Below, one piece after another: positions 1-6,965 of a stretch of DNA of 13,212 nucleotides. Below the pieces are notes generated by a model. That model was not told where the DNA came from. It ran no database searches and saw only the letters and a program-made list of their open reading frames with translations. How positions within the stretch are numbered: position 1 is the first letter of the stretch; each line of letters begins with the position of its first letter. The translations under genes were made by a program, and so were the position numbers. This DNA is from an uncultured Polyangiaceae bacterium (lineage in GTDB: Bacteria > Myxococcota_A > Polyangia > Polyangiales > Polyangiaceae), in assembly GCA_938004815.1 (NCBI GenBank), contig CALKVR010001231.1, forward strand, positions 1 through 13,212. The letters run 5' to 3'.

Positions 1-314
1 ATGGTGGCCTTGGGGCCGAAGTCGAGGAGGGCGTTGAGGCAGGGGGCCCAGAGCGTTCCGCTGACGATCGAGGCGACGACGATCCCCGCGTAGGCAAGCG
101 CGGGGCTGCCCCGCCGACGGAGGTGGGGACCGCCGGTGGCGAAGAACACGGCGGCGCACGCGGCGGCGAGGAGAAGACCGAGTCCGAGGCCATGCAGAGC
201 GGTCGTGCCGAGGCAGGGGTAGCGCTTGTGGAGCTGCGTGAAGAGAGGGACCGTCCAGGCCACACCAGGCACGAGCATCGCCGCGTAGCGAAGCAGCTTG
301 CGCACGGTCGTCAT
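1..314 (-). CDS. Small multi-pass membrane protein, C-terminus cut by window edge
   Basis: The 104 codons visible begin at ATG 312-314 and stay open to the left edge, so the C-terminus is missing. Three hydrophobic stretches are visible at about residues 9-24, 40-59 and 74-95, separated by short basic loops (for example HLRRR at 64-68), so this is an integral inner-membrane protein. Cysteines at 34, 53 and 92 form no motif I recognise, and I do not recognise the family. The start is supported by a TACGTT hexamer ending 7 nt upstream, the same arrangement seen at other genes here. A GAGG directly abuts the ATG, too close for a normal ribosome site. A second in-frame ATG at 276-278 is possible. 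The gene lies 62 nt downstream of the cytochrome operon on the same strand and could also be read through from it. The function is unknown. Confidence 0.72.
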   Translation of the reverse strand, partial: MTTVRKLLRYAAMLVPGVAWTVPLFTQLHKRYPCLGTTALHGLGLGLLLAAACAAVFFATGGPHLRRRGSPALAYAGIVVASIVSGTLWAPCLNALLDFGPKAT

Positions 315-321
315 CCTCGCA

Positions 322-327
322 AACGTA
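322..327 (-). promoter_or_regulatory. Putative -10 element TACGTT, leaderless-type
   Basis: TACGTT on the minus strand ends 7 nt before the ATG at 314. A transcript starting the usual distance after a -10 hexamer would begin at the start codon. No -35 resembling TTGACA was seen. The call rests on the recurrence of this arrangement at other genes in the window. Confidence 0.4.
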
Positions 328-376
328 CGCGAGCGCGGTCCGCGGAGGTAGGAGCGAGCGCCCTGGCGTCGTCTCC

Positions 377-814
377 CTACTCGTCAGAAAGGCTCGGCGC
401 GCCGCACGCGAGCCACTCGCCGAGGAGGGCGCGCTCGTCGTCCTCGGGGCCGCCCGCGGGAGGCATCGTGAAATTGTGGTCGCCAGAGCGCGCCCAGATG
501 CGCTCGGCCTGGGCGCGGATCCGATCGATGTCGTCGAAGTCGATGCCGAGCGGAGCACCCTGGCGCTCGGCTTCGGGCATCCCCGAGGCGTGGCAGCCGT
601 TGCACCAGCTGATCAGGAACGGCCCGCCGAAGCTCTCGAACGTGAGCTCGCTGTCCTCGGGGCACGGTCGCTCGTCGAAGGTCTCGTATTGCGTGTCCAC
701 CGACGTGTCGGAGCCGCCCTCGCTGGTCTCCGACGTGTCGCTCTCGCCCTCGCAGCCCCACAGCAACGCGGCCGCGACGAGCACGAGGCAGAGCAAGTCA
801 CGCGAGCAAGGCAT
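377..814 (-). CDS. Mono-haem cytochrome c lipoprotein
   Basis: This 145-residue protein is a predicted lipoprotein: a hydrophobic signal at residues 7-18 is followed by lipobox LWGC with Cys21. A Ser/Thr/Glu/Asp-rich linker (22-48) leads to a small class I cytochrome c-like domain. CNGCH at 71-75 is the covalent haem site with His75 as proximal ligand, and Met117 in the TMPPAGG segment is the likely distal ligand. Cys51 and Cys137 flank the domain and may pair. It would carry electrons on the outer face of a membrane. I chose ATG 812-814 over a longer frame because it gives a clean signal peptide and has GGAG 7 nt upstream. It overlaps the end of the DUF1501 gene by 17 nt, so the two are translationally linked. 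It is the last gene of the three-gene operon, and its likely partner is the larger cytochrome encoded first. Confidence 0.85.
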   Translation of the reverse strand: MPCSRDLLCLVLVAAALLWGCEGESDTSETSEGGSDTSVDTQYETFDERPCPEDSELTFESFGGPFLISWCNGCHASGMPEAERQGAPLGIDFDDIDRIRAQAERIWARSGDHNFTMPPAGGPEDDERALLGEWLACGAPSLSDE

Positions 815-2075
815 GGAGCGGCTCCGCGTTGGGGAGGTACGGGGTCGCATCGACGCCGACGGCGCCGAGCAGCCCGGAGACGAGATTGGAGTATTGAAGG
901 ATCGTGCCGTCGGCCGAGCCCACGCCGGTCGCGAGATCGATGGGCAGGGCTTCGAGGTTCTCGCCGGTGGCGCCGATCGAGCGGCCGCCCGTGATCCCGC
1001 CGCCGAAGAAGAGCGCGCTCGTGACGGGCCAGTGGTCTTTGCCCATCGCGCCGTTCAGGAGCGGCGTACGGCTCATCTCGGAGACCACCGCGACCACCGT
1101 CTCGTCGAGCATCTTGGAGCCGGGGGCCTTGCCGGGCCGGCTCGACAGCTCGTCGCCGAGCGTCTTGAGCGCGTCCATGAGATCCTCGAACAGCGTGGCC
1201 TGCAGATCGTTGCCCGCGTGGGTGTCCCAGGGCGCGAACGACTGCTCGAGGTGAACGGTGTGGCTCAGGCCCTCTTGCAGGGCGCGGAGCGCGATATCGA
1301 TCTGCACGCGGATGTCGAGCGTGAACGAGAAGTCGTCGCCGAACGCGTCGGAGAACCCCTTCAGCGCGTCGCCACGATCGAGCGATCGGACAAAGTCGTC
1401 GATGCGGCGCGCGTTGTACCCGAGCTGGCCGCGCGTCTTGCGCTCGCGCTCGGCGCGCGCCTTGACGTAGTCGGCTATCAGCGACGCCTCGGTCGGGCTC
1501 GGCGCGAACCGGGCCACGCTGCCCTCGGGCGGCGGGAAGGCGAGCGAAGGATCCATGAGCCCCTTGACCTGGGTGAGCGTGCCGGTGCGCGCCGCGATCG
1601 AGGCGAGGGGACCCGTGTACGCCGTCGGCCCGAGCACGAGGTACGGCGCCGGCAGATCGGCGGCGAGCTCATAGGCTGCGATCGCGCCGACGTCGGGGTT
1701 CGTCTCGGACGCCGTGCCGGTGAGGATGCGCTTCGTGCAGTCGGGGTGGTTGATCGACTGCACCTGGATGCCGTTTACGACCGTCGACGCGCCGCCGTAG
1801 GCCTCGAAGAAGGCGCGCGCGTTGGGACGGCTCGCGTGGGTGAAGATCGGAATGCCGCTCACGATCTCGGTGGTGCCCGCGGGGACATCGACCGTCGCGA
1901 GACCGGGCTTGGGGTCGAACAAGTAGGTGACGTCCCAGCCGCCGTAGACGAGCACGAGCAAGAGGTTCTTCGGGGGCCGCGCGCCCTCTGCCTGCGCCGG
2001 TCGCCCCGCCGACGCGAGCCCCGCGGTCAGCGCGCCGAGGCCACCCATCATCCAGTTTCTTCGCGAGAGTGTCAT
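798..2075 (-). CDS. Tat-exported DUF1501 family protein
   Basis: The 425 residues match the DUF1501 family (alkaline phosphatase/sulfatase-like fold, usually exported by Tat). The N-terminus has the twin-arginine motif SRRNWM (residues 4-9), a hydrophobic stretch (11-22) and a likely AQA cleavage site near 27-29. Family landmarks appear in order: YGGWDVTYLFD at 44-54, WDTHAGN at 283-289, SEMSRTP at 332-338 (family form usually EFGRTP), KDHWP at 346-350 and FGGGITGG at 357-364. Length is normal for the family. GGAGG lies 5 nt before the ATG. The upstream gene ends 16 nt away and the downstream one overlaps by 17 nt, so it sits inside an operon with two c-type cytochromes. DUF1501 genes are often paired with DUF1549-type cytochrome genes in Planctomycetes and other phyla, which fits here. 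The catalytic activity and substrate are not established for the family. Confidence 0.9.
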   Translation of the reverse strand: MTLSRRNWMMGGLGALTAGLASAGRPAQAEGARPPKNLLLVLVYGGWDVTYLFDPKPGLATVDVPAGTTEIVSGIPIFTHASRPNARAFFEAYGGASTVVNGIQVQSINHPDCTKRILTGTASETNPDVGAIAAYELAADLPAPYLVLGPTAYTGPLASIAARTGTLTQVKGLMDPSLAFPPPEGSVARFAPSPTEASLIADYVKARAERERKTRGQLGYNARRIDDFVRSLDRGDALKGFSDAFGDDFSFTLDIRVQIDIALRALQEGLSHTVHLEQSFAPWDTHAGNDLQATLFEDLMDALKTLGDELSSRPGKAPGSKMLDETVVAVVSEMSRTPLLNGAMGKDHWPVTSALFFGGGITGGRSIGATGENLEALPIDLATGVGSADGTILQYSNLVSGLLGAVGVDATPYLPNAEPLHALLA

Positions 2076-2080
2076 GGTGT

Positions 2081-2085
2081 CCTCC
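2081..2085 (-). promoter_or_regulatory. Shine-Dalgarno GGAGG of the DUF1501 gene
   Basis: GGAGG on the minus strand lies 5 nt before ATG 2073-2075, inside the 16-nt gap after the upstream stop. It fixes the start and contrasts with the SD-less first genes elsewhere in the window. Confidence 0.8.
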
Positions 2086-2091
2086 GAATCC

Positions 2092-3807
2092 TCAGTAGTA
2101 AGCGACCCGAACGTCCTGCATCATCGCGGCGAGGAGCGTCTTGTAGGCGCGCCGCACGTCGCCGCTCTCTGCGAGCGCGGCCGACCAGAGCGCGAACGAC
2201 TGCGCGACGTCCTCCGAGTCGGCGCTCACGAGCTCACCGAGAACGCGTGCGTGGAAGATCGCGAGCTGCTCCTTCACGACCGCTTCGTCCGTCGCGGTCG
2301 GATCGACGCCGAAGAGGTAGCGCGCGGCGGGGTCGGGTTGCTCGAAGTCGCGCTCCACGACGAAGGCCGCCGCCTCTTCTGCGAAGCCCCGCAAGAACAA
2401 GCTGGTCGTGGCGTTGTCGGTGAAGCTCGACCGCGTCACGTACTGCGAGTCCATGCCGCCGCCGATCACGCGGTAGCCGAGGATGCTGTCGCGCGGTAGC
2501 TCGACGACGCCGATGTCGCCCGCGGAGAGCTGCGTCAAGTCGGTCAACCAGACGAAGCCGGTGAGGTCCTGGAACATGGTCGCGAGCTCGTCGGGTCGTG
2601 CGCGCCGGAGGCCGATGGCAGCCTCGGCCGCGTCTTCGTCGGCGGCGTGCGAGACGCGGAAGTCATCCGACAGCACCACCGCCTTGGCGAGCGCCTTGGC
2701 GTTCATCCCGGCGTCGAGGAACACCTCTTGAAGCTCGGCGGCGCGCTCGAGCGGCACCTCCTCGAGACCGACGTGGTTGAAGTAGGCGTAGAAGCGCTGC
2801 GCCGCGCAGAGCGAGAAGCGCGGATCGTCGGCGATGAGCTGGCCGAGATCCTCGAGCGTCTCTCCGGGCTTGCCGAAGAACGCGGGCTCGCGCATGTCGA
2901 TCTCGAGGTACGTCTCGAAGACCCCGGGGAACCACATCTCTTGTGACGGGTAGCTCGGGTACATCTCCGTGTCGGCGACCACGACGATCGGGTAGATGTC
3001 CTTCATGAAGCTCGCGAGGGGGTCGAGCGCCTGGTGGCAGCTCGCGCAAGCTTGGTTCTCGACGACGGCGTCTTGCACCGCGTTCGGGTCGGCGACGTTG
3101 ACCGACGTGTCGAGCTCGACGTCGCGCGAGAGAAAGTCGTAGCAAAGCAGCGCCCGAGAGAGAGCATTGGCGCGGCCGCGGTTCGCGTTCGACGGCGTGC
3201 TCTGCCACCGAACGTAGAACCACGAGTCGGTGAGGATGCCGGCGTTGCCGCGGCCGTCCTCCCACTTGGTCGCCTGCCACTCGGGGCCGGCGGGGTCGTA
3301 GTCGAGGTCCCAGACCGTGGCGACGATGGGGTCGGCGAGCGTGTAGTCGGCGGTGACGATCTCGCTGTACGGCAGATCGTTCATCACCACGTGCTCGATC
3401 AGCTTGAGCGGCGCCTCTTGCACCGAGCCGTTGATCTTCGATTGGTCATACGCCTCGAGGGGCGCGACGCGCTGAAAGCCGGCGGGGTAATAGGCCCAGT
3501 CGGGTCGCACGAGCAGGCCCTCGTTGTGCAGATCACGCATGGTCCGGCCGAAATCCTCGGTCGCCAAGTAGCCGTCGACGATCCCCTCGAGCGCGGTCGG
3601 GTCGGCGTCGACCGCCACCAGCTCATCGAGGCTCGGCCGCTTGCCCCGGAGGACCATCGACGCGCGGCCGAGGTGCTCGGTCGGTGACAAGTAGGAGAGC
3701 TCGGCGTCGGGCTCGGGCGCGGGCGGGTCGGTCTCGACGGTCTCGTTGCTGCACGCGGCCGAGAGCGACAAGAAGGGGAGAAGCGCGAGAGCGGCGTGTC
3801 GTCGCAT
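2092..3807 (-). CDS. DUF1549/DUF1588-like c-type cytochrome lipoprotein
   Basis: This 571-residue exported protein opens with a short signal (RRH, then a hydrophobic core at 5-17) and lipobox-like SAAC with Cys19. The region 43-100 (HLGRAS, GKRPSLDEL, then LATEDFGRTM) resembles the DUF1549/PSCyt2 domain. LPYSEIVTADYTLADP at 145-160 resembles the conserved block that follows it. AGILTDSW at 189-196, NRGRANALSR at 209-218 and CASCHQALDPLASF at 254-267 resemble DUF1588, with C254/C257/H258 as the haem site. LCAAQRFYAYF near 333-343 matches the terminal part of these families. The start at ATG 3805-3807 is chosen over GTG 3865-3867 because only it places the signal at the N-terminus; no clear SD or -10 element was seen before it. 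It is the first gene of the operon and likely a periplasmic or surface redox enzyme with unknown substrate. The domain assignment is from motif memory, so the exact family boundaries are uncertain. Confidence 0.82.
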   Translation of the reverse strand: MRRHAALALLPFLSLSAACSNETVETDPPAPEPDAELSYLSPTEHLGRASMVLRGKRPSLDELVAVDADPTALEGIVDGYLATEDFGRTMRDLHNEGLLVRPDWAYYPAGFQRVAPLEAYDQSKINGSVQEAPLKLIEHVVMNDLPYSEIVTADYTLADPIVATVWDLDYDPAGPEWQATKWEDGRGNAGILTDSWFYVRWQSTPSNANRGRANALSRALLCYDFLSRDVELDTSVNVADPNAVQDAVVENQACASCHQALDPLASFMKDIYPIVVVADTEMYPSYPSQEMWFPGVFETYLEIDMREPAFFGKPGETLEDLGQLIADDPRFSLCAAQRFYAYFNHVGLEEVPLERAAELQEVFLDAGMNAKALAKAVVLSDDFRVSHAADEDAAEAAIGLRRARPDELATMFQDLTGFVWLTDLTQLSAGDIGVVELPRDSILGYRVIGGGMDSQYVTRSSFTDNATTSLFLRGFAEEAAAFVVERDFEQPDPAARYLFGVDPTATDEAVVKEQLAIFHARVLGELVSADSEDVAQSFALWSAALAESGDVRRAYKTLLAAMMQDVRVAYY

Positions 3808-3979
3808 GTCGCATCGCAGTGCAACCCGGATGCCGCGGCCGGAGCCCCTCGTCGGTCCTGAAAACACCGCGATTCAGAGGCCTTGGCCCGCCGCATCCGT
3901 CGCAGCCAGGCGACGCGTCACCTGCATGCGACGGCAGGCGAGTTGCGCCGGCCTCCATGAAGCTGCTCTCCTTGTCGGC

Positions 3980-3983
3980 GAGG
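3980..3983 (+). promoter_or_regulatory. Shine-Dalgarno GAGG of the MopE-motif lipoprotein
   Basis: GAGG lies 5 nt before GTG 3989-3991. It decides the start at GTG, giving a proper signal peptide, against the long upstream extension that would overlap the divergent cytochrome gene. Confidence 0.65.
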
Positions 3984-3988
3984 CAAAC

Positions 3989-5065
3989 GTGCAGCGCTCC
4001 TTCCTTCTTTCAGTCAGCGCGGTGGCCGTCGTGGCCGGCGCGTGCACGACGGAGATCCTCGTGATCGACGACGACGACGGCCAGGGCGGCAACGGCGGCG
4101 CACAGCCGAGCGGCGCCGGTAGCGCGAGCACGTCCAAGAGCGCGACCGTCTCGGGCACCGCGACGTCGGTGACGGCGACTTCGGTGACGGCGACCTCGGT
4201 CACGGCGACCTCGGTCACGGCGACGTCGGTGACGGCGACCTCGGTCACCGCGACGTCGGTCGCCGCGACATCGACGGCCAGCGGCTGCGTTCCGACGCCG
4301 GAGATCTGCGACGGGCAAGACAACGACTGCGACGGGGTGCCCGATGACGGCGACCCCGGTGGCGGTGCGTTCTGCCCGACGGGCCAGCTCGGCGCCTGCG
4401 CCGACGGCACCACGATCTGCCTCGGCGGGATGCTGCAGTGCGCGCAAGACGTCCAACCGTCGCCCGAGATCTGCGGCAACGCCGTGGACGAGGACTGCGA
4501 CGGCGACGCGCCTGCCGCCCCCACTACCTACTTCAACGAGACGTTCGCCGACAACGCGCAGGGGTGGACGCTCGGGCCCGAGTGGCAGATCGGCCCTGCG
4601 GCTCCGTCGTTCTGCAGCAACGGCGGCGTCACGGGAGACGACCCCGCGGTCGATCACACCGCGACCGCCGACAACGGCGTCGCGGGCGTGATCATCGGCG
4701 GCTGCTACTCGACGCAGCTCCACGCCGACCGCTGCATCACGAGCCCGACGATCGATCTGTCGTCGGCCGCCGGCACCGTGCTCCTCAGTTTCTGGCGGCA
4801 CCTCCACACCGATTACCCGCGCTTCATCTCCAGCCACGCCGACGTCTCGCTGAACGACGGCGCGACCTGGGTGCCGTTTTATTCGGTCCCGCAGGGCCAG
4901 TTCGTCAACGATCCGGCGTGGACGTTCCAGAGCATCGACGTCACCGCCTTCAAGAGCGCGACGTTCAGGGTGCGCTTCTGCTACTCGGCCGAGTCGCAGG
5001 GCATCTTTCCCGGCGGCGGGTGGAGCGTCGACGACGTAGAGCTCACGGACGCGCTCTGCAACTAG
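3989..5065 (+). CDS. MopE-type metal-binding-motif lipoprotein with ATSVT linker and C-terminal beta-sandwich-like domain
   Basis: The product has 358 residues from a GTG start with GAGG 5 nt upstream. A signal peptide (hydrophobic 5-16) ends in lipobox VAGAC with Cys19. An acidic patch DDDD (27-30) and a Gly/Ser region follow. Next comes a Thr/Ser spacer of six ATSVT units plus ATSVA and a partial unit (58-95). Two copies of the motif seen in MopE-type copper/calcium-binding proteins follow: EICDGQDNDCDG at 105-116 and EICGNAVDEDCDG at 160-172, with further cysteines between them (129, 137, 144, 151). The C-terminal half (about 180-358) starts with FNETFADNAQGW and ends with GWSVDDVEL, typical of secreted beta-sandwich (MAM or concanavalin-like) modules. 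It is probably displayed on the outer surface with the repeat acting as a stalk. The metal and ligand are unknown. The 181-nt gap upstream is shared with the divergent cytochrome operon. Confidence 0.85.
   Translation: MQRSFLLSVSAVAVVAGACTTEILVIDDDDGQGGNGGAQPSGAGSASTSKSATVSGTATSVTATSVTATSVTATSVTATSVTATSVTATSVAATSTASGCVPTPEICDGQDNDCDGVPDDGDPGGGAFCPTGQLGACADGTTICLGGMLQCAQDVQPSPEICGNAVDEDCDGDAPAAPTTYFNETFADNAQGWTLGPEWQIGPAAPSFCSNGGVTGDDPAVDHTATADNGVAGVIIGGCYSTQLHADRCITSPTIDLSSAAGTVLLSFWRHLHTDYPRFISSHADVSLNDGATWVPFYSVPQGQFVNDPAWTFQSIDVTAFKSATFRVRFCYSAESQGIFPGGGWSVDDVELTDALCN
4160..4273 (+). repeat. 15-bp in-frame tandem repeat coding ATSVT (7 units plus 9 bp)
   Basis: Units start at 4160, 4175, 4190, 4205, 4220, 4235 and 4250, with a 9-bp partial unit at 4265-4273. 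The consensus is GCG-ACN-TCG-GTN-ACN. The first six encode ATSVT, the seventh ATSVA, the last ATS. Variation is mostly synonymous (GTG/GTC, ACG/ACC/ACT), so the repeat is not freshly expanded at DNA level, yet the peptide is conserved. It forms the low-complexity linker between the lipid anchor and the cysteine motifs. Confidence 0.95.
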
Positions 5066-5115
5066 CCGTCTGCGACTAGAGGACCGTCGGACCACCGAAG
5101 ATCCGCTCGAACCGG

Positions 5116-5121
5116 TATGCT
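5116..5121 (+). promoter_or_regulatory. Putative -10 element TATGCT, leaderless-type
   Basis: TATGCT ends 7 nt before ATG 5129-5131. It argues for 5129 as the true start, since the other in-frame ATG (5117) lies inside the hexamer. No SD site precedes either ATG. Confidence 0.45.
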
Positions 5122-5128
5122 GATCGGT

Positions 5129-6337
5129 ATGCGGTACCTGACGGCACTCATCGCGACGGTCCTGGCGGTAGCGGCCTGCAAGTCGGACGCAACCGACACC
5201 TCCGGCAGCGCGGCGGCGGCGGCATCGGGCGCGGCGACGACGGCGGTCGCCGGCGATACGGCCGCGGCACCTGCGAAGGCGGGCGCGCGCATGGGGGGCC
5301 AGGTCGTCGTCGTGGGCGCTCACAACGTCGAGCTGAAGATCTACGATCGCGGCCTCGTCGAGGCGTGGGTTTTCGACGCGAGCGGCAAACAGATCGCCGA
5401 CGCGCAGACGAAGCTCTCGGTCCGGCCGCCGGACGGCGGTGCCGGCGTCGCGTTGAGCTTCGACGGCCCATCGATGCGGCTCGTCGGCCACGCCAGCAAA
5501 GAGGCGAAGCTCCCGAGCGGGCCGCTCGAGGTCGAGCTCTCGCTCGCCGGTGGCGCCGCGGCCAAGGCCAAGCTGGAGGCGCCGGTGCTCTTGTCGGGCC
5601 CGCGGATCAGCGGGGCGCTCGTCGTCGCCGGTAAGCACAGCGTCGAGATCGCGCTCAGCGCCGACGGCAAGATCCAGGCGCTCGTGCGCGACGCCGCCGG
5701 TGATCTCGTCGATGGCAAGCTGAAGCTCGCGTTGAAGGTCGGCGAGGCAGAGGTCGAGCTCGCCTGGGACGGGGCCGCGAAGTTCATCGGCCAAGCCGGC
5801 GCCGGTGTCGATTTCGCCACCGGCCCCGTCTCGATAATCATCGACGGCGACGTCGTCGCCAAGCTCCCCAAGCTCGCGGTCCGCGCCGAGTCCATGCACA
5901 ACGGCCGCCTCGTCGCGGTCGGCGGCTACAGCCTCGAGCTCGTCGCCGATGCGGGCGCGCTGATCGCCTACGTCTTCGACGCAAAGGGCAAGGCGCACGC
6001 GTCAGGCGATCTCGCGATCGTCCTCCAGCTCGGCAGCCACGCGCTCGAGCTCGCGTGGGACGCGCCGCGCCTCGCGTACAAGGCCGCCCTCGCCGCCGAC
6101 ATCGAGATCGACGCCGAGCTCACCGCTATCGTGAAGGCCGGCGGCGAGGTCTTCGTCGGCATCGCCCCGCCGGCCGCCAAGGCCCACGCCGACATCGATC
6201 TCGACGCCGACGCCTCGGCCAAGGCCAAAGCCGAGGCCGACATCAAGGTGCCGACGCCCAAGGGCAAGGCCGAAGCGGGCGCCTCGGCCGGCAAAGGCGG
6301 AGCGAAGGGCAAGGCCAAGGTCGGCATCGGGTTCTGA
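5129..6337 (+). CDS. Lipoprotein with three repeated beta-rich modules and a Lys/Ala-rich tail
   Basis: The 402-residue product has a signal peptide with lipobox VAAC (Cys17, followed by Lys at +2) and an Ala/Thr/Ser/Gly linker (21-54). Three diverged copies of one module follow, at about 56-152, 161-252 and 258-341. Each begins with a core of the form G-x-x-V-V-G-x-H/Y-x-V/L-E-L/I, then L/I-x-A-x-V-x-D-A-x-G-K/D. Examples are GGQVVVVGAHNVEL (56-69), SGALVVAGKHSVEI (161-174) and NGRLVAVGGYSLEL (258-271). Two copies also share a VELAWDG/LELAWDA element. The tail (about 349-402) is a Lys/Ala/Asp/Gly repeat (ADASAKAKAEAD, GKGGAKGKAK) resembling histone H1-like or cell-wall-binding tails. I do not know the family. 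ATG 5129 is preferred over 5117 because of the adjacent TATGCT. A structural or ligand-binding surface role is inference. Confidence 0.82.
   Translation: MRYLTALIATVLAVAACKSDATDTSGSAAAAASGAATTAVAGDTAAAPAKAGARMGGQVVVVGAHNVELKIYDRGLVEAWVFDASGKQIADAQTKLSVRPPDGGAGVALSFDGPSMRLVGHASKEAKLPSGPLEVELSLAGGAAAKAKLEAPVLLSGPRISGALVVAGKHSVEIALSADGKIQALVRDAAGDLVDGKLKLALKVGEAEVELAWDGAAKFIGQAGAGVDFATGPVSIIIDGDVVAKLPKLAVRAESMHNGRLVAVGGYSLELVADAGALIAYVFDAKGKAHASGDLAIVLQLGSHALELAWDAPRLAYKAALAADIEIDAELTAIVKAGGEVFVGIAPPAAKAHADIDLDADASAKAKAEADIKVPTPKGKAEAGASAGKGGAKGKAKVGIGF
5294..6151 (+). repeat. Triplicated protein module within the lipoprotein gene
   Basis: Three copies of a module of about 85-97 residues are recognisable at protein level, starting near 5294, 5609 and 5900. 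Shared positions include the V-V-G-x-H/Y core and a D-A-x-G turn. The DNA copies are diverged, so the triplication is old. Confidence 0.7.
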
Positions 6338-6396
6338 GGGGTTCAGCAACCCGCGGCAGCTACGGCTTCCCCGGCGACCGGAGATGCCAACGCCGT

Positions 6397-6402
6397 TAGC
6401 TT
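6397..6402 (+). promoter_or_regulatory. Putative -10 element TAGCTT, leaderless-type
   Basis: TAGCTT (within TTAGCTT) ends 6 nt before GTG 6409-6411. No SD-like purine run is present. It supports the GTG as both start codon and transcript start. Confidence 0.4.
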
Positions 6403-6408
6403 GAGCGC

Positions 6409-6885
6409 GTGCTGCGCGCGGTCGTGCTTGGAATCTTGCTCGCCGGGTGTGGGGCTCGCAGCGAATTGCCCGCGCCGGACGGCGACGGCGATGAGGGCGG
6501 CGGCGGGGGGGCGACCCAGTGCGAGCTCGCGGAGCAACGGTTTCGGCTGCGAGGCACCATCCGCGACTTTCGCGACGACCATCCCGACTTCGAGCAAGGC
6601 GTGCTCGGCGACGATCGCGGAATCGTGGCGATGGCGCTCGGGCGCGACGGGCTACCGGTCTACGCCAGCGACGACGATCTCTGGGTCTTCGTCGACGGTA
6701 CGCTCGTCGTCGACCTCGGCGGCGTTCATTCGACCCAAAGCGCCGGCTTCGAGGTCGATGAGCTGGCAGACGGGCTCGGTCTCGTCGACGGCGAGCGCTA
6801 CGATCTCGCCATCTTCTTCGCCGAGCGGCAGACCTCGGGCTCCACGTTCACGCTCGGGCTCGCCAACTTCGCGTTCTGCGAGTAG
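6409..6885 (+). CDS. Compact fibro-slime-domain lipoprotein
   Basis: The 158-residue protein starts at GTG with signal 4-12 and lipobox LAGC (Cys14), then an acidic/Gly linker (24-34). The rest carries hallmarks of the fibro-slime domain (TIGR02148, related to PA14), a secreted beta fold found in Fibrobacter, Dictyostelium and myxobacteria. GTIRDFRDDHPDFE at 49-62 is the usual N-terminal strand. SDDDLWVFVDGTLVVDLGG at 87-105 is the core with its Asp cluster, followed by VH at 106-107, LVDGERYDLAIFFAERQ at 125-141 and TSGSTFTL at 142-149. Cys38 and Cys157 bracket the domain and may pair. In the proteins I recall, GKPVY and DDDVWVFING are separated by a long middle segment; here GLPVYA (81-86) runs straight into SDDDLW, so that segment is absent. 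The aspartates may bind calcium as in PA14. Surface adhesion or carbohydrate binding is inference. Confidence 0.83.
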   Translation: MLRAVVLGILLAGCGARSELPAPDGDGDEGGGGGATQCELAEQRFRLRGTIRDFRDDHPDFEQGVLGDDRGIVAMALGRDGLPVYASDDDLWVFVDGTLVVDLGGVHSTQSAGFEVDELADGLGLVDGERYDLAIFFAERQTSGSTFTLGLANFAFCE

Positions 6886-6965
6886 GCCGTCACCGTGCCC
6901 AAGGTGGTCGAGGGTGCGCTCCACCAGGGCTCAGATCGATCGGGTTGCGCGCACGTACGAGCTTC

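Noticed and set aside
123..2423. 766-codon open frame on the plus strand
   Set aside because: It lies antisense to the cytochrome and DUF1501 genes, its product is Arg/Glu/Ala-rich without motifs, and it arises from GC-rich third positions of the real genes on the other strand.
4160..4273. CRISPR-like regular repeat
   Set aside because: Units are contiguous 15-mers without spacers and encode an in-frame peptide linker.
4010..5998. 662-codon open frame on the minus strand
   Set aside because: Antisense to two well-supported lipoproteins; low-complexity Arg/Ala/Asp product with no domain.
6339..6352. GGGTT-CAGC-AACCC hairpin right after the stop at 6337
   Set aside because: Only 5 pairs and no T-run; too weak to call a terminator.
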